This document shows, one piece after another, positions 45,912 to 53,534 of a stretch of 64,000 nucleotides of DNA. The position numbers were made by a program, and so were the translations under genes. The stretch's first letter is position 1. Each line of letters starts with the position of its first letter. This DNA comes from a virus, in IMG/VR virus record IMGVR_UViG_3300025892_000012, positions 29,493 to 93,492 of that record; one strand, given 5' to 3'. Under the pieces are notes generated by a model. It did not search any database. It had not been told where the DNA came from and was given only the letters and a program-made list of their open reading frames with translations.

Positions 45912-46139
45912 ATGAGTACAGCAGAAGATTTAGCAACCTTTGCATCCGTTGGTGTCCTAACACATGATAGTTCTTTTGGATATAATCATGTAGTTGAAGC
46001 AAACACTAATGCATTGCTTATTGGACCAATAACACTACCTGGTATCATAAACGTACAAGAAAATGCAGCACTCACTGTATTTGGTGAAGTCTCTGTTACT
46101 GGTAGTTTAACTGTTGATGGCAACTTGGATATACGATAA
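45912..46139 (+). CDS. GP[IV]T beta-miniprotein 6
   Basis: 75 residues: MSKAR-like dock MSTAEDLATFASVGVLTH, then NALLIGPITLPGIINVQENA and VSVTGSLTVDGNLDIR. It is the first gene after a promoter-like box, suggesting it leads a transcript. The stop overlaps the next fibre start by one base. Confidence 0.6.
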   Translation: MSTAEDLATFASVGVLTHDSSFGYNHVVEANTNALLIGPITLPGIINVQENAALTVFGEVSVTGSLTVDGNLDIR

Positions 46140-46732
46140 TGGCGGGAACTCTTAAAGTTGGTGGCGTAACACTCGCAACACATTCAGATGCAACTGGCTT
46201 GGTCAGTATGGATAGTAGCGTGACGTTTCCGTTTCCTGCTGGGGCGGTTATAAACTATCAGGTATCCTCTTTTAGAGGAGAATATACTAATGTTGGTGAA
46301 GGATTTTTTAATTCTTTTGATACAACTATTACTGCAAAATCTAACAATTCATGTTTCAAATATACAATGAGTTCCCAGTATGGGGTTAATTATGAGTATC
46401 ATTCAGCAAGTTACAGATTATACGTTCAAGTAAATAGTGGTTCTGATAATCTTATAAAAGATATAAATAATAATGATAACATAGCATCTTTTGGCAGTTA
46501 TCCCGATACTGGAAAGCTTCCATATCATCGTGATGCAAATCACGCAAAACCGTTTAGTTTTTCACACTTTGATTATACGACTCATAGTGCTGGAGATTCT
46601 ATGAAATACAAATTTTGGATAAGAACTCAAGGTGGTGATATTTTAGTGTTCAATCGAGCGCAAAATGGAACAGACCAAGACTACAGAGCAAGTGGAATTA
46701 CGACAATAATTATTGAAGAATTTGAAAAATAA
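46139..46732 (+). CDS. LKLGGKT-class fibre/adhesin with duplicated seam
   Basis: 197 residues: dock MAGTLKVGGVTLATHSDATG, seam TFPFPAGAV in place of TFPAGHV: six extra bases (a repeat of gtttcc) sit inside the seam DNA at about 46223-46236, as expected from slippage or unequal crossing-over. Head: NSFDTTITAKSNNSCFKYTM, MKYKFWIRTQGGDILVFNRA, closing TTIIIEEFEK. Its chaperone follows after ten bases with an AAAAGGAT site. Confidence 0.7.
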   Translation: MAGTLKVGGVTLATHSDATGLVSMDSSVTFPFPAGAVINYQVSSFRGEYTNVGEGFFNSFDTTITAKSNNSCFKYTMSSQYGVNYEYHSASYRLYVQVNSGSDNLIKDINNNDNIASFGSYPDTGKLPYHRDANHAKPFSFSHFDYTTHSAGDSMKYKFWIRTQGGDILVFNRAQNGTDQDYRASGITTIIIEEFEK

Positions 46733-46742
46733 AAAGGATTTG

Positions 46743-47099
46743 ATGTTTTTGGCAATCGCAATTCAAAATTTACAACCAGATGCTAGCTTCATAGTAGAGG
46801 ATAATAGTTACGATTCAATAATTTGGAGAAGTCAAGGTCTTGCAATTCCTTCTAAAGAAGAAGTGATGACTGAAGTAGACAGGTTAAAAAGTCTTGAACC
46901 ACTACGCCAACTCCGAATTCAACGCAACCAACTCCTCGCATTAACAGATTGGCGAATGACTGAAGATTACCCATTCAATGACAAAGAAGCATGGAAAACA
47001 TACCGACAAGCACTTAGAGATTTACCTGCAAACAGTTTTCCAGAATTAGATGAATTTGGTAATCTAACAAACATCACTTGGCCAGAGGAACCAGCATAA
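46743..47099 (+). CDS. Tail fibre assembly chaperone (Phage_tail_APC-like), copy 10
   Basis: ATG 46743 with AAAAGGAT just upstream is preferred over a TTG at 46713 inside the fibre gene. 118 residues: MFLAIAIQNLQPDASFIVED, core LRQLRIQRNQLLALTDWRMT, YRQALRDLPANSFPELDEFG, NITWPEEPA. The core DNA, rich in cgc and ctc codons, closely matches copy 11 and is more G/C-rich than the fibre before it. Confidence 0.75.
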   Translation: MFLAIAIQNLQPDASFIVEDNSYDSIIWRSQGLAIPSKEEVMTEVDRLKSLEPLRQLRIQRNQLLALTDWRMTEDYPFNDKEAWKTYRQALRDLPANSFPELDEFGNLTNITWPEEPA

Positions 47100-47100
47100 C

Positions 47101-47664
47101 ATGACAGGGATTCTTAAAGTAGACCAAATAGCAGAAGCAAATTTGGGACAAGGTGTCAGACTGAATCATACTCTCAAGAATAGTTCTGATACAGAGATTA
47201 TAAGTGCTGTAGGAACGATTAGCAACGCAACGCTGGACTCAACGGTTACGTTTCCTGCTGGGAATATTGTTAATTTTAGTCAAGGATACTCAACTACTAA
47301 CACTGAAAAAACACTGTCATCAAGCTATGGTGCAACAGACACAAGCGTTACGTTGAGTGACATCACAACTGGAAATTCTATCTACATTATTTATTCATTT
47401 TTAGCTGACGTTGATGGAGACATCCATTCAACTATTTATGTTGATTCAACAGATGATTTAGCTTTATCAGGAGATGTAGCCTTGACACAAACGACAGATG
47501 CTGGGTCTGGTCGATTTTTAGTTAATAGTGTGGGGTCAGTTTTTTACACTTCTACTAGTACCAGTCATACTTTTACAATTTACGCAAAAACAGTAGTAAC
47601 TCCTTGTTCAATTCGGGATGACAGAATCAAAAGTCAAATTATGGCAATGGAGATTCAAGTATAA
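47101..47664 (+). CDS. Fibre/adhesin with TFPAGN seam
   Basis: 187 residues. The dock MTGILKVDQIAEANLGQGVR is a variant LKV type. The seam STVTFPAGNIVNF (DNA 47248-47265, one base off consensus) introduces a head with TEKTLSSSYGATDTSVTLSD, YIIYSFLADVDGDIHSTIYV, and closing QIMAMEIQV. The head layout (SSY/T, YSF.AD, QxMAMEI) is the same general sandwich as the neighbours. The stop shares one base with the chaperone start. Confidence 0.72.
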   Translation: MTGILKVDQIAEANLGQGVRLNHTLKNSSDTEIISAVGTISNATLDSTVTFPAGNIVNFSQGYSTTNTEKTLSSSYGATDTSVTLSDITTGNSIYIIYSFLADVDGDIHSTIYVDSTDDLALSGDVALTQTTDAGSGRFLVNSVGSVFYTSTSTSHTFTIYAKTVVTPCSIRDDRIKSQIMAMEIQV

Positions 47665-48050
47665 TGACTGCTCATAAACAAAAAAGAAATGCTATAAATG
47701 CGATAAGTCCCAACGCAAAGTTTACTTTATTTGGATTAACACTGAACTGGCTTGATGAAAATCAGAGAAAACCAACCGAAGAAGAAATCCAAGCAAAGAT
47801 TCAAGAACTCCGAGCCGCAGAACCACTACGCCAACTCCGAATTCAACGCAACCAACTCCTAGCATCAACAGATTGGCGCATGACAACAGACTATCCATAT
47901 GCAGACCAACCTGAATGGGAAGACTATCGTTTTGAGTTGAGAGAATTACCACAACGTATTGCGAATGGTGAAGTGCCTGCTCCTACACTGGATGAAAATG
48001 ATATGCTGATGTTTGATGAATGGCCACTAAAACCGGGAGAGACTGCATGA
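47664..48050 (+). CDS. Tail fibre assembly chaperone (Phage_tail_APC-like), copy 11
   Basis: 128 residues: a basic N-terminus (MTAHKQKRNAINAISPNAKF), then LRQLRIQRNQLLASTDWRMT, YRFELRELPQRIANGEVPAP and DENDMLMFDEWPLKPGE. Upstream core DNA is nearly that of copy 10 while the end is the long-loop APTLDE subtype: a mosaic of two subtypes within one gene. ATGA overlap with the next fibre. Confidence 0.75.
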   Translation: MTAHKQKRNAINAISPNAKFTLFGLTLNWLDENQRKPTEEEIQAKIQELRAAEPLRQLRIQRNQLLASTDWRMTTDYPYADQPEWEDYRFELRELPQRIANGEVPAPTLDENDMLMFDEWPLKPGETA

Positions 48051-49015
48051 GTAAAGTAGTAGGATTAGGCACACTTGCAGACGATATATCAGTTAGTAAT
48101 GGTGAAGTCACTATTAATGATTTAAAACCTAGCCAAAGTATGATGTTTCGGAATAAGATTATTAATGGAAACTTTGATATTTGGCAACGTGGGACAAGTC
48201 AGACGAGTAATGATTATGGAAGTGTAGACAGGTGGCGTTTAGGGAACGTTGGAAGTTCCAAAACAGCATCACAACAATCCTTTACTCTTGGGCAAACAGA
48301 GGTTCCAGGCAATCCAAAATATTATCTAAGACATGTGGTAACAAGCGCAAATGGGTCTGGAAATTTAGTTGTTGCTTTTCATAGAATTGAAGGAGTTGGA
48401 ACATTAGCTGGGAAAACAGCAACATTAAGTTTCTGGGCAAAAGCTGATTCTAATAAGAATATTGCAACTGAGGCAGAGCAAACGTTTGGAACTGGAGGAT
48501 CTCCATCTAGTTCAGTTAATTCAATTGGGGTCACTACATATAGTCTAACACCTTCTTGGCAAAAATTTACAACCACTATTTCCATTCCATCTATTAGTGG
48601 AAAAACTATTGGCACAGATGGTAATGACTATTTTCAAATAATATTTTGGTTTGAGGCAGGTTCAACTTACAATTCCAGAACCAACTCACTAGGCAACCAA
48701 TCTGGAACCTTTGACATTGCCCAAGTCCAACTTGAAGAAGGCACAGTCGCAACTCCGTTCGAGCATCGTCCAATTGGGGTAGAACTAGGGTTGTGTCAGA
48801 GGTATTACCAGAAGATTTCTGGTAATTTGTACGGGACACAGGGCAGTGCAAGTTATGCGGTTTGGCAATTTAAGGAAACATTTAGAGCGCAACCTACTTG
48901 TACTGGCAACAACTCTGGTTCTGTTGTTGATTACCGAAATACCGATTTTGTTTCATGTTACTATAATGGTGGATATGCTAGTTGGACTAATGCAACTGCC
49001 GAAGCAGAGTTATAA
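48047..49015 (+). CDS. FRNKIING-type lectin-like fibre, copy 2
   Basis: ATG 48047 (ATGA overlap) gives MSKVVGLGTLADDISVSNGE, a MSKAR-class dock. 322 residues. The core runs from MFRNKIINGNFDIWQRGTSQ (about residue 34) to DIAQVQLEEGTVATPFEHRP, with LSFWAKADSNKNIATEAEQT between. The closest relative is the fibre at 55017, sharing a 39-base exact DNA segment. The C-terminal ~75 residues (LCQRYYQKISGNLYGTQGSA) vary. Its small partner starts three bases later. Confidence 0.77.
   Translation: MSKVVGLGTLADDISVSNGEVTINDLKPSQSMMFRNKIINGNFDIWQRGTSQTSNDYGSVDRWRLGNVGSSKTASQQSFTLGQTEVPGNPKYYLRHVVTSANGSGNLVVAFHRIEGVGTLAGKTATLSFWAKADSNKNIATEAEQTFGTGGSPSSSVNSIGVTTYSLTPSWQKFTTTISIPSISGKTIGTDGNDYFQIIFWFEAGSTYNSRTNSLGNQSGTFDIAQVQLEEGTVATPFEHRPIGVELGLCQRYYQKISGNLYGTQGSASYAVWQFKETFRAQPTCTGNNSGSVVDYRNTDFVSCYYNGGYASWTNATAEAEL
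48691..48729 (+). repeat. 39-bp exact repeat in FRNKIING fibres
   Basis: Identical to 56057-56095, 7.4 kb downstream; codes GNQSGTFDIAQVQ near the end of the lectin-like core. The following ~45 bases are also close (VATPFEHRP coding). It is the kind of anchor that would allow exchange of the variable C-terminal ends. Confidence 0.85.
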
Positions 49016-49018
49016 AAA

Positions 49019-49225
49019 ATGAGTTATACATATAAATTACAAGCAAATTACATTGATCCAATGGGTGAACTTCGGATACCTGATTTTATTATAAGAATTG
49101 AAGACAATGCCTATATCCCCTTCGACCCAGCAAACACTGACTACCAAGAATATCTTGCTTGGCTAGCCGAAGGTAATGAACCAGAACCACCAGATGAACC
49201 ACAACAAGAGGAACCGCAAGCATGA
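49019..49225 (+). CDS. WLAEGN-type fibre partner protein, copy 2
   Basis: 68 residues: an N-terminal strand region (YKLQANYIDPMGELRIPDFI), then IPFDPANTDYQEYLAWLAEG and the acidic Pro/Glu tail NEPEPPDEPQQEEPQA. DYQEYLAWLAEGN is a recurring element in small genes beside phage tail fibres. It is unrelated in sequence to the APC family. It follows its FRNKIING fibre by three bases and overlaps the next fibre by ATGA. Confidence 0.68.
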   Translation: MSYTYKLQANYIDPMGELRIPDFIIRIEDNAYIPFDPANTDYQEYLAWLAEGNEPEPPDEPQQEEPQA

Positions 49226-50268
49226 CCAAAGCTAGAAACATAGCAGAATTTGCAGACGATTTAAGCGTATCAAATGGTGAGGTTTCCATTGCCGATTTGA
49301 AACCTAGCCAGAGTATGATGTTTCGGAATAAGATTATTAATGGGGATATGCAAATTGACCAGAGAAATGCTGGAAGTAGTGTGGTTTTGTCAAATGCAAA
49401 TAATCTTCCTGTTGATAGATGGAGAGCATATGCGGCATCTGGTTCAGGACATACTGCACAACAATCAACAGATGTGCCTAGTGGAGTAGGGTTTAGTAAT
49501 TCTGTAAAACTTACAGTTGGAACGGGTGCGAGTCCGGCAGGAAGTAATTTGAATATCTTTTATCATGTAATTGAAGGATACAATATTTCTGATTTAATGT
49601 TTGGTTCAACGAACGCTAAATTTGTTACTCTTTCATTTTGGGTTAAATCTACTGGCTTGTCTTATCCAGCAACATTTTCAGCAAGTTTGCAAGATGGGGC
49701 AATTCCAATTGGAACAGGCATTCCTAAAGAATATACTATAAGCACTTCAAATACTTGGGAATACAAAACCTTAACCTTTATTGGTGATGTTAACACTGGA
49801 TCAACTTATTCAAATACCAATGGTAAGGGATTACATATCACTTTTGACCTTGGTTCTGGTTCTGACTACGAAGGGTCTGCTAATGTTTGGTCATCTGGAA
49901 ATATAAAAAGAACATCTTCAAGTGTTAAACTCATTGAAACATCTGGAGCAACATTATACATCACCGGAGTCCAGCTTGAAGAAGGCTCCGTTGCCACTCC
50001 GTTTGAGCATCGTCCTTATGGGTTGGAGTTAGGGTTGTGTCAGAGGTATTATGAAAAATTTGAGGGGGCTATGTATAGTGGAGATGACTCTGGTTCTGGT
50101 AATCATTATTCAATTGTCTTTTTTAAAGTTGAAAAAAGAGATGTCCCAACGACTGCTTATAGTCATTTGTACGATACTATTCAACTAATTACTAAACAAA
50201 AGTTAAGTCTATATAGGTCAAACTATAATACTTCAGTTGGCGATTTACAGATTATAGCGGAATTATGA
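49222..50268 (+). CDS. FRNKIING-type lectin-like fibre, copy 3
   Basis: 348 residues: dock MTKARNIAEFADDLSVSNGE, then MFRNKIINGDMQIDQRNAGS, LSFWVKSTGLSYPATFSASL and LYITGVQLEEGSVATPFEHR. The SVSNGEVSIADLKPSQSMMF join is shared with copy 2 almost base for base (gatgatgtttcggaataaga in both), while the start of the core (DMQIDQRNAG) follows copy 1 instead, so the gene reads as a mosaic of the two. C-terminal end variable. Overlaps its partner by ATGA. Confidence 0.77.
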   Translation: MTKARNIAEFADDLSVSNGEVSIADLKPSQSMMFRNKIINGDMQIDQRNAGSSVVLSNANNLPVDRWRAYAASGSGHTAQQSTDVPSGVGFSNSVKLTVGTGASPAGSNLNIFYHVIEGYNISDLMFGSTNAKFVTLSFWVKSTGLSYPATFSASLQDGAIPIGTGIPKEYTISTSNTWEYKTLTFIGDVNTGSTYSNTNGKGLHITFDLGSGSDYEGSANVWSSGNIKRTSSSVKLIETSGATLYITGVQLEEGSVATPFEHRPYGLELGLCQRYYEKFEGAMYSGDDSGSGNHYSIVFFKVEKRDVPTTAYSHLYDTIQLITKQKLSLYRSNYNTSVGDLQIIAEL

Positions 50269-50483
50269 TTATTAAAACAGCAAGATTGCAGAATACTATA
50301 TCCCCAATATCTGGGGAGATTATTGAAAGATTAGTAGTTATTACTGATGTTAATGATAATAAAATGACAGTACCATTTGCATCGGGGAACACAGAATATC
50401 AAGAGTATCTAGCTTGGTTAGCAGAAGGCAATGAACCAGAACCATCAGATGAACCACCGCAAGAGGAACCACCCGTTACATGA
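50265..50483 (+). CDS. WLAEGN-type fibre partner protein, copy 3
   Basis: 72 residues: MIIKTARLQNTISPISGEII, then VPFASGNTEYQEYLAWLAEG and tail NEPEPSDEPPQEEPPVT. Compared with copy 2 the N-terminal strands differ and the core and tail are kept, again a variable front and constant back. Its TGA overlaps a GATAAATA box, closing this part of the array. Confidence 0.67.
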   Translation: MIIKTARLQNTISPISGEIIERLVVITDVNDNKMTVPFASGNTEYQEYLAWLAEGNEPEPSDEPPQEEPPVT

Positions 50484-50489
50484 TAAATA
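50482..50489 (+). promoter_or_regulatory. Putative late promoter box GATAAATA
   Basis: GATAAATA overlaps the TGA of the preceding gene and lies 46 bases before ATG 50528, in a 44-base A/T-rich gap. Motif, stop overlap and spacing match the boxes at 45869 and 54263. Confidence 0.55.
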
Positions 50490-50527
50490 TAGTAAAACAA
50501 TTTTACTCAATTTAAATTAACAATAGT

Positions 50528-51643
50528 ATGTCATACATCGGTAACTCACCAGTTTTACAAATATCTGAAAGCAAAGAAGACCAGATTGTAACTGCAACAA
50601 CGCAATCTGTCTTCAACACCAACGGATATCTTGTCGGATACATCACAGTTTACCGCAATGGTGTACGTTTATCTGCAGATGATTTCGTAGCTACCGATGG
50701 TGCAACAGTCACACTCAATGCAGCCGCCAACAAAGATGATCTAATCAGTTTTGAATATCGCACCGAAATCACACAAGGTGTGAAGATTAGTGAAATCAAA
50801 CAAGAGATTCTAGTCACCAACACCGCAGTTACTGCATACACTCTATCCTCTGACCCGCTACCAGAATACACAAACGTCTACTACAATGGTTTGTTGTTGT
50901 CTCAAGAGGACTATTCATTCAATGGTAGAGTGATGACCATGTTGTTTAGTTTGAATCTAAATGACGTAATCACGGTCATCATGAAGAAAGGTGTTGATGT
51001 TTCAGAGTACTCAGTTGCATCAGAAGCAAGAGAAGAATTCACAGTTACAGCAAACACACAAACAGATTTCATCACATTCAACGAAATCACGGATGGTCTG
51101 ACAGATGTGTTTGTCAATGGAATCAAGCTTTCCATAGATGATTTCACGGTGACAGGAAGCACAAAGACAATCACATTGACAGATGCTGCGGTGAGTGGTG
51201 ATTTGGTTGCTGTGATTAGCAAGAACAACTACATCACTGGTCCACAAATCACAGAGGCAAGACAAGAATTCACAGTGACTGCAGCACTTGAAACATCGTT
51301 CACAACAAGCGGACGTATTGTTCCAAGTCATACAGATGTCTATCTAAATGGTATACGTTTGAACACTGCGGACTATTCAATCTCTGGTCAGACAGTGACA
51401 TTGACAGATGCACCTAATGAAAATGACATCGTGGTTGTCTACAGTAGAACAAGCCTGACAGATGCTACAAAGATTGGAGCAACTGGTGGAGGAAATGATA
51501 GAGTGTTCTGGCAAAACGATACGACACTCACAACATCCTATTCTATTCCATTGAATACTAATGCGTTGTCTGCTGGACCAATCACAGTAGCAAATGGTGT
51601 AGTTATAACAGTGCCTGATGGCTCAACTTGGACGGTGGTATAA
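50528..51643 (+). CDS. MPFIG-class fibre with four shaft repeats; GC-richer than neighbours
   Basis: 371 residues. Four ~75-residue units share TxxSVFNTNG or TDFIT, a VYRNGVRLSADDF or VYLNGIRLNTADY turn and D-x-[VI]-x-[VF] strands, as in 34079. It ends with NALSAGPITVANGVVITVPD, the GP[IV]T element fused at the C-terminus. Hand counts of three lines inside give 40-48% G+C against 25-32% in two lines of the giant Ig gene, and cgt, atc and gtc codons are frequent, so recent acquisition from another phage is plausible. It is first after a promoter-like box. Confidence 0.72.
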   Translation: MSYIGNSPVLQISESKEDQIVTATTQSVFNTNGYLVGYITVYRNGVRLSADDFVATDGATVTLNAAANKDDLISFEYRTEITQGVKISEIKQEILVTNTAVTAYTLSSDPLPEYTNVYYNGLLLSQEDYSFNGRVMTMLFSLNLNDVITVIMKKGVDVSEYSVASEAREEFTVTANTQTDFITFNEITDGLTDVFVNGIKLSIDDFTVTGSTKTITLTDAAVSGDLVAVISKNNYITGPQITEARQEFTVTAALETSFTTSGRIVPSHTDVYLNGIRLNTADYSISGQTVTLTDAPNENDIVVVYSRTSLTDATKIGATGGGNDRVFWQNDTTLTTSYSIPLNTNALSAGPITVANGVVITVPDGSTWTVV

Positions 51644-52243
51644 ATGGCAACGAGTATAATAAAGACTGATGAGATTAGAAGACTAAACGATACAGTGTTG
51701 ATGAGTGATGGTGTGTTGAGTGGGAATGTTACGTTTCCTGCTGGGCATATTATTCAAACATTTCATAGAACATATCAAATTGAAAACTCTGTCAATTATA
51801 ATGGCACAACAGCAATAACTGTTAAAAGTGATGGGACTATAAGTGGTTCTAGTACAGAAGAGTTTTATGTTGATGCATCAAATATTACATCTGGGAACAA
51901 GATATTTTTGATGTTTACTTTTTCTTATAGCATATATGGTTCTGGGGTGGATGCAATTTTTGGATCATTTGGTATTTGTCGAGATTCATTGACTGTTGAT
52001 AGCAATGGAGATCCCACTAATGATTTAGTAATTAATCAAACTGCGAATGATATACTTGGGGTTAACCAACAGGCAGGAACTAACATTCAGCATCAAGGTA
52101 TGTTAACTTTAACAGCATTTGATACTCCTACAGGTGCTAGTCATAGATATAAACTTACTTATCAAACAGCTAGTTCAAATTATTATTTTAAAGTACGACC
52201 TCAAGCTATAAATAACTTTTTCGCTTTTGAGGTACAACAATGA
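51644..52243 (+). CDS. Fibre/adhesin with DEIRRLND dock and TFPAGH seam
   Basis: 199 residues: dock MATSIIKTDEIRRLNDTVLM, a subclass shared with 52591 and the partial gene at 63922, then SDGVLSGNVTFPAGHIIQTF with the exact 18-base seam (51731-51748). Head: EEFYVDASNITSGNKIFLMF and YKLTYQTASSNYYFKVRPQA, closing FFAFEVQQ. It follows the previous stop without a gap and overlaps its chaperone by ATGA. Confidence 0.74.
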   Translation: MATSIIKTDEIRRLNDTVLMSDGVLSGNVTFPAGHIIQTFHRTYQIENSVNYNGTTAITVKSDGTISGSSTEEFYVDASNITSGNKIFLMFTFSYSIYGSGVDAIFGSFGICRDSLTVDSNGDPTNDLVINQTANDILGVNQQAGTNIQHQGMLTLTAFDTPTGASHRYKLTYQTASSNYYFKVRPQAINNFFAFEVQQ

Positions 52244-52587
52244 ATTTTTTAATTGAAGCAATTAATTTTTTTACACCCAATGCTGTTGTTTCTCTTAGTG
52301 AAACTAAAATAGTTGAATGGCATGATTCTCGGCCTCAACCAACCGAAGCAGAAATCCAAGCAAAGATTGCAGAATTAGAAGCAGCCGAACCACTACGCCT
52401 ATTAAGAATAGAACGCAACCGATTGCTACAAGAAACAGATTGGCGTTTTCGTTCAGACCTAACACCAAGTCAAGCATGGTATGAGTATTGCCAAGCACTC
52501 AGAGACTTGCCTGTAAATAGTGAACCACAACTAGATGAGTTTGGAAATTTAACTAACGTAAATTGGCCTACACCACCGGAGAATTGA
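52240..52587 (+). CDS. Tail fibre assembly chaperone (Phage_tail_APC-like), copy 12
   Basis: 115 residues: MNFLIEAINFFTPNAVVSLS, then LRLLRIERNRLLQETDWRFR, SDLTPSQAWYEYCQALRDLP, PQLDEFGNLTNVNWPTPPE. It shares 49 exact bases with copy 7 and the TDWRFRSDLTPSQAW block with copy 8, so it combines pieces of two other chaperones. Three bases separate it from the next fibre. Confidence 0.75.
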   Translation: MNFLIEAINFFTPNAVVSLSETKIVEWHDSRPQPTEAEIQAKIAELEAAEPLRLLRIERNRLLQETDWRFRSDLTPSQAWYEYCQALRDLPVNSEPQLDEFGNLTNVNWPTPPEN

Positions 52588-52590
52588 TAG

Positions 52591-53184
52591 ATGCCAAGTG
52601 CTTTAAGAATAAAAGAACTAAGAGATTTGAATGATAATGTAATCATGAGTGATGGTGCGTTAGGCGCAAATGTCACGTTTCCTGCTGGGCATGTGATTCA
52701 GACAAAGGTGATTAAAGATTCTACTGCTAGAGGTGGATTTGGCAGTCAAGGAGACACATACACTGGAGTTAGTATTACATTTGATAACAATTTGTCTAGT
52801 ACAAACTCAGTTGTCTTAATTGAAGCAAGTCTGCAAATTGATATACAAAATGACACTGGATATGGCTTTACTTGGGGGGCATCATCTACAACATTATCGG
52901 GTAATAAAATAGGAGTTGAGGGTAGTACAATTACAAATTTTTCTAGAGGCGCTCCACCTTATATTAACGGATCTCGGCACGGAGATCATGTAAGTTTTAT
53001 AACCTGTGATTCAAACATTATTTCTGTTACACCGAAAACTTATTATTTGTGGGTTATAAATTCTTACTCTACAAATATTTATATAAATACTCATTTAAAT
53101 GTAAATCAAGGACAACAATTTGCCACTAACTTTTGGACTGGATCTTCAACAGCAGTTTATAAATTAACAGAGATTGCAGGATGA
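52591..53184 (+). CDS. Fibre/adhesin with KELRDLND dock and TFPAGH seam
   Basis: 197 residues: dock MPSALRIKELRDLNDNVIMS, then DGALGANVTFPAGHVIQTKV with the exact seam (52675-52692). Head: GVSITFDNNLSSTNSVVLIE and YYLWVINSYSTNIYINTHLN, closing YKLTEIAG. Beyond dock and seam it is unlike 51644, which lies next to it. Overlaps its chaperone by ATGA. Confidence 0.74.
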   Translation: MPSALRIKELRDLNDNVIMSDGALGANVTFPAGHVIQTKVIKDSTARGGFGSQGDTYTGVSITFDNNLSSTNSVVLIEASLQIDIQNDTGYGFTWGASSTTLSGNKIGVEGSTITNFSRGAPPYINGSRHGDHVSFITCDSNIISVTPKTYYLWVINSYSTNIYINTHLNVNQGQQFATNFWTGSSTAVYKLTEIAG

Positions 53185-53534
53185 ATAAACTAATAGCAAT
53201 TAATGAATTAGGTTGTGGCCCAGTCGCTATTGATTCAGATGGGAATGTTACAGCATTGTACAATCAACAATTACCTACTGAAGAGCAAATCCAAGCAAAA
53301 ATAGCAGAACTAGAAGCAGCAGAACCACTACGCCTATTAAGAATAGAACGCAACCGAATCCTCCAACAATCAGACTGGATGGCAAATTCAGATGTTGTAA
53401 TGACAGATGAATGGAGAGCATACCGACAAGCACTCCGAGACTTACCAGAAACACAAACACCTGCACTAGATGATAATGGCAATCTAATCAATGTAGAATG
53501 GCCAACACCACCAGGAGAAACAAGTGTCAGTTAA
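53181..53534 (+). CDS. Tail fibre assembly chaperone (Phage_tail_APC-like), copy 13
   Basis: 117 residues: a front with INELGCGPVAIDSDGNVTAL, core LRLLRIERNRILQQSDW, YRQALRDLPETQTPALDDNG and NVEWPTPPGE. The front half of the core matches copy 12 in DNA, while ILQQSDW matches copy 5. It overlaps the next gene by 11 bases, whose GTG lies before this stop. Confidence 0.75.
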   Translation: MNKLIAINELGCGPVAIDSDGNVTALYNQQLPTEEQIQAKIAELEAAEPLRLLRIERNRILQQSDWMANSDVVMTDEWRAYRQALRDLPETQTPALDDNGNLINVEWPTPPGETSVS

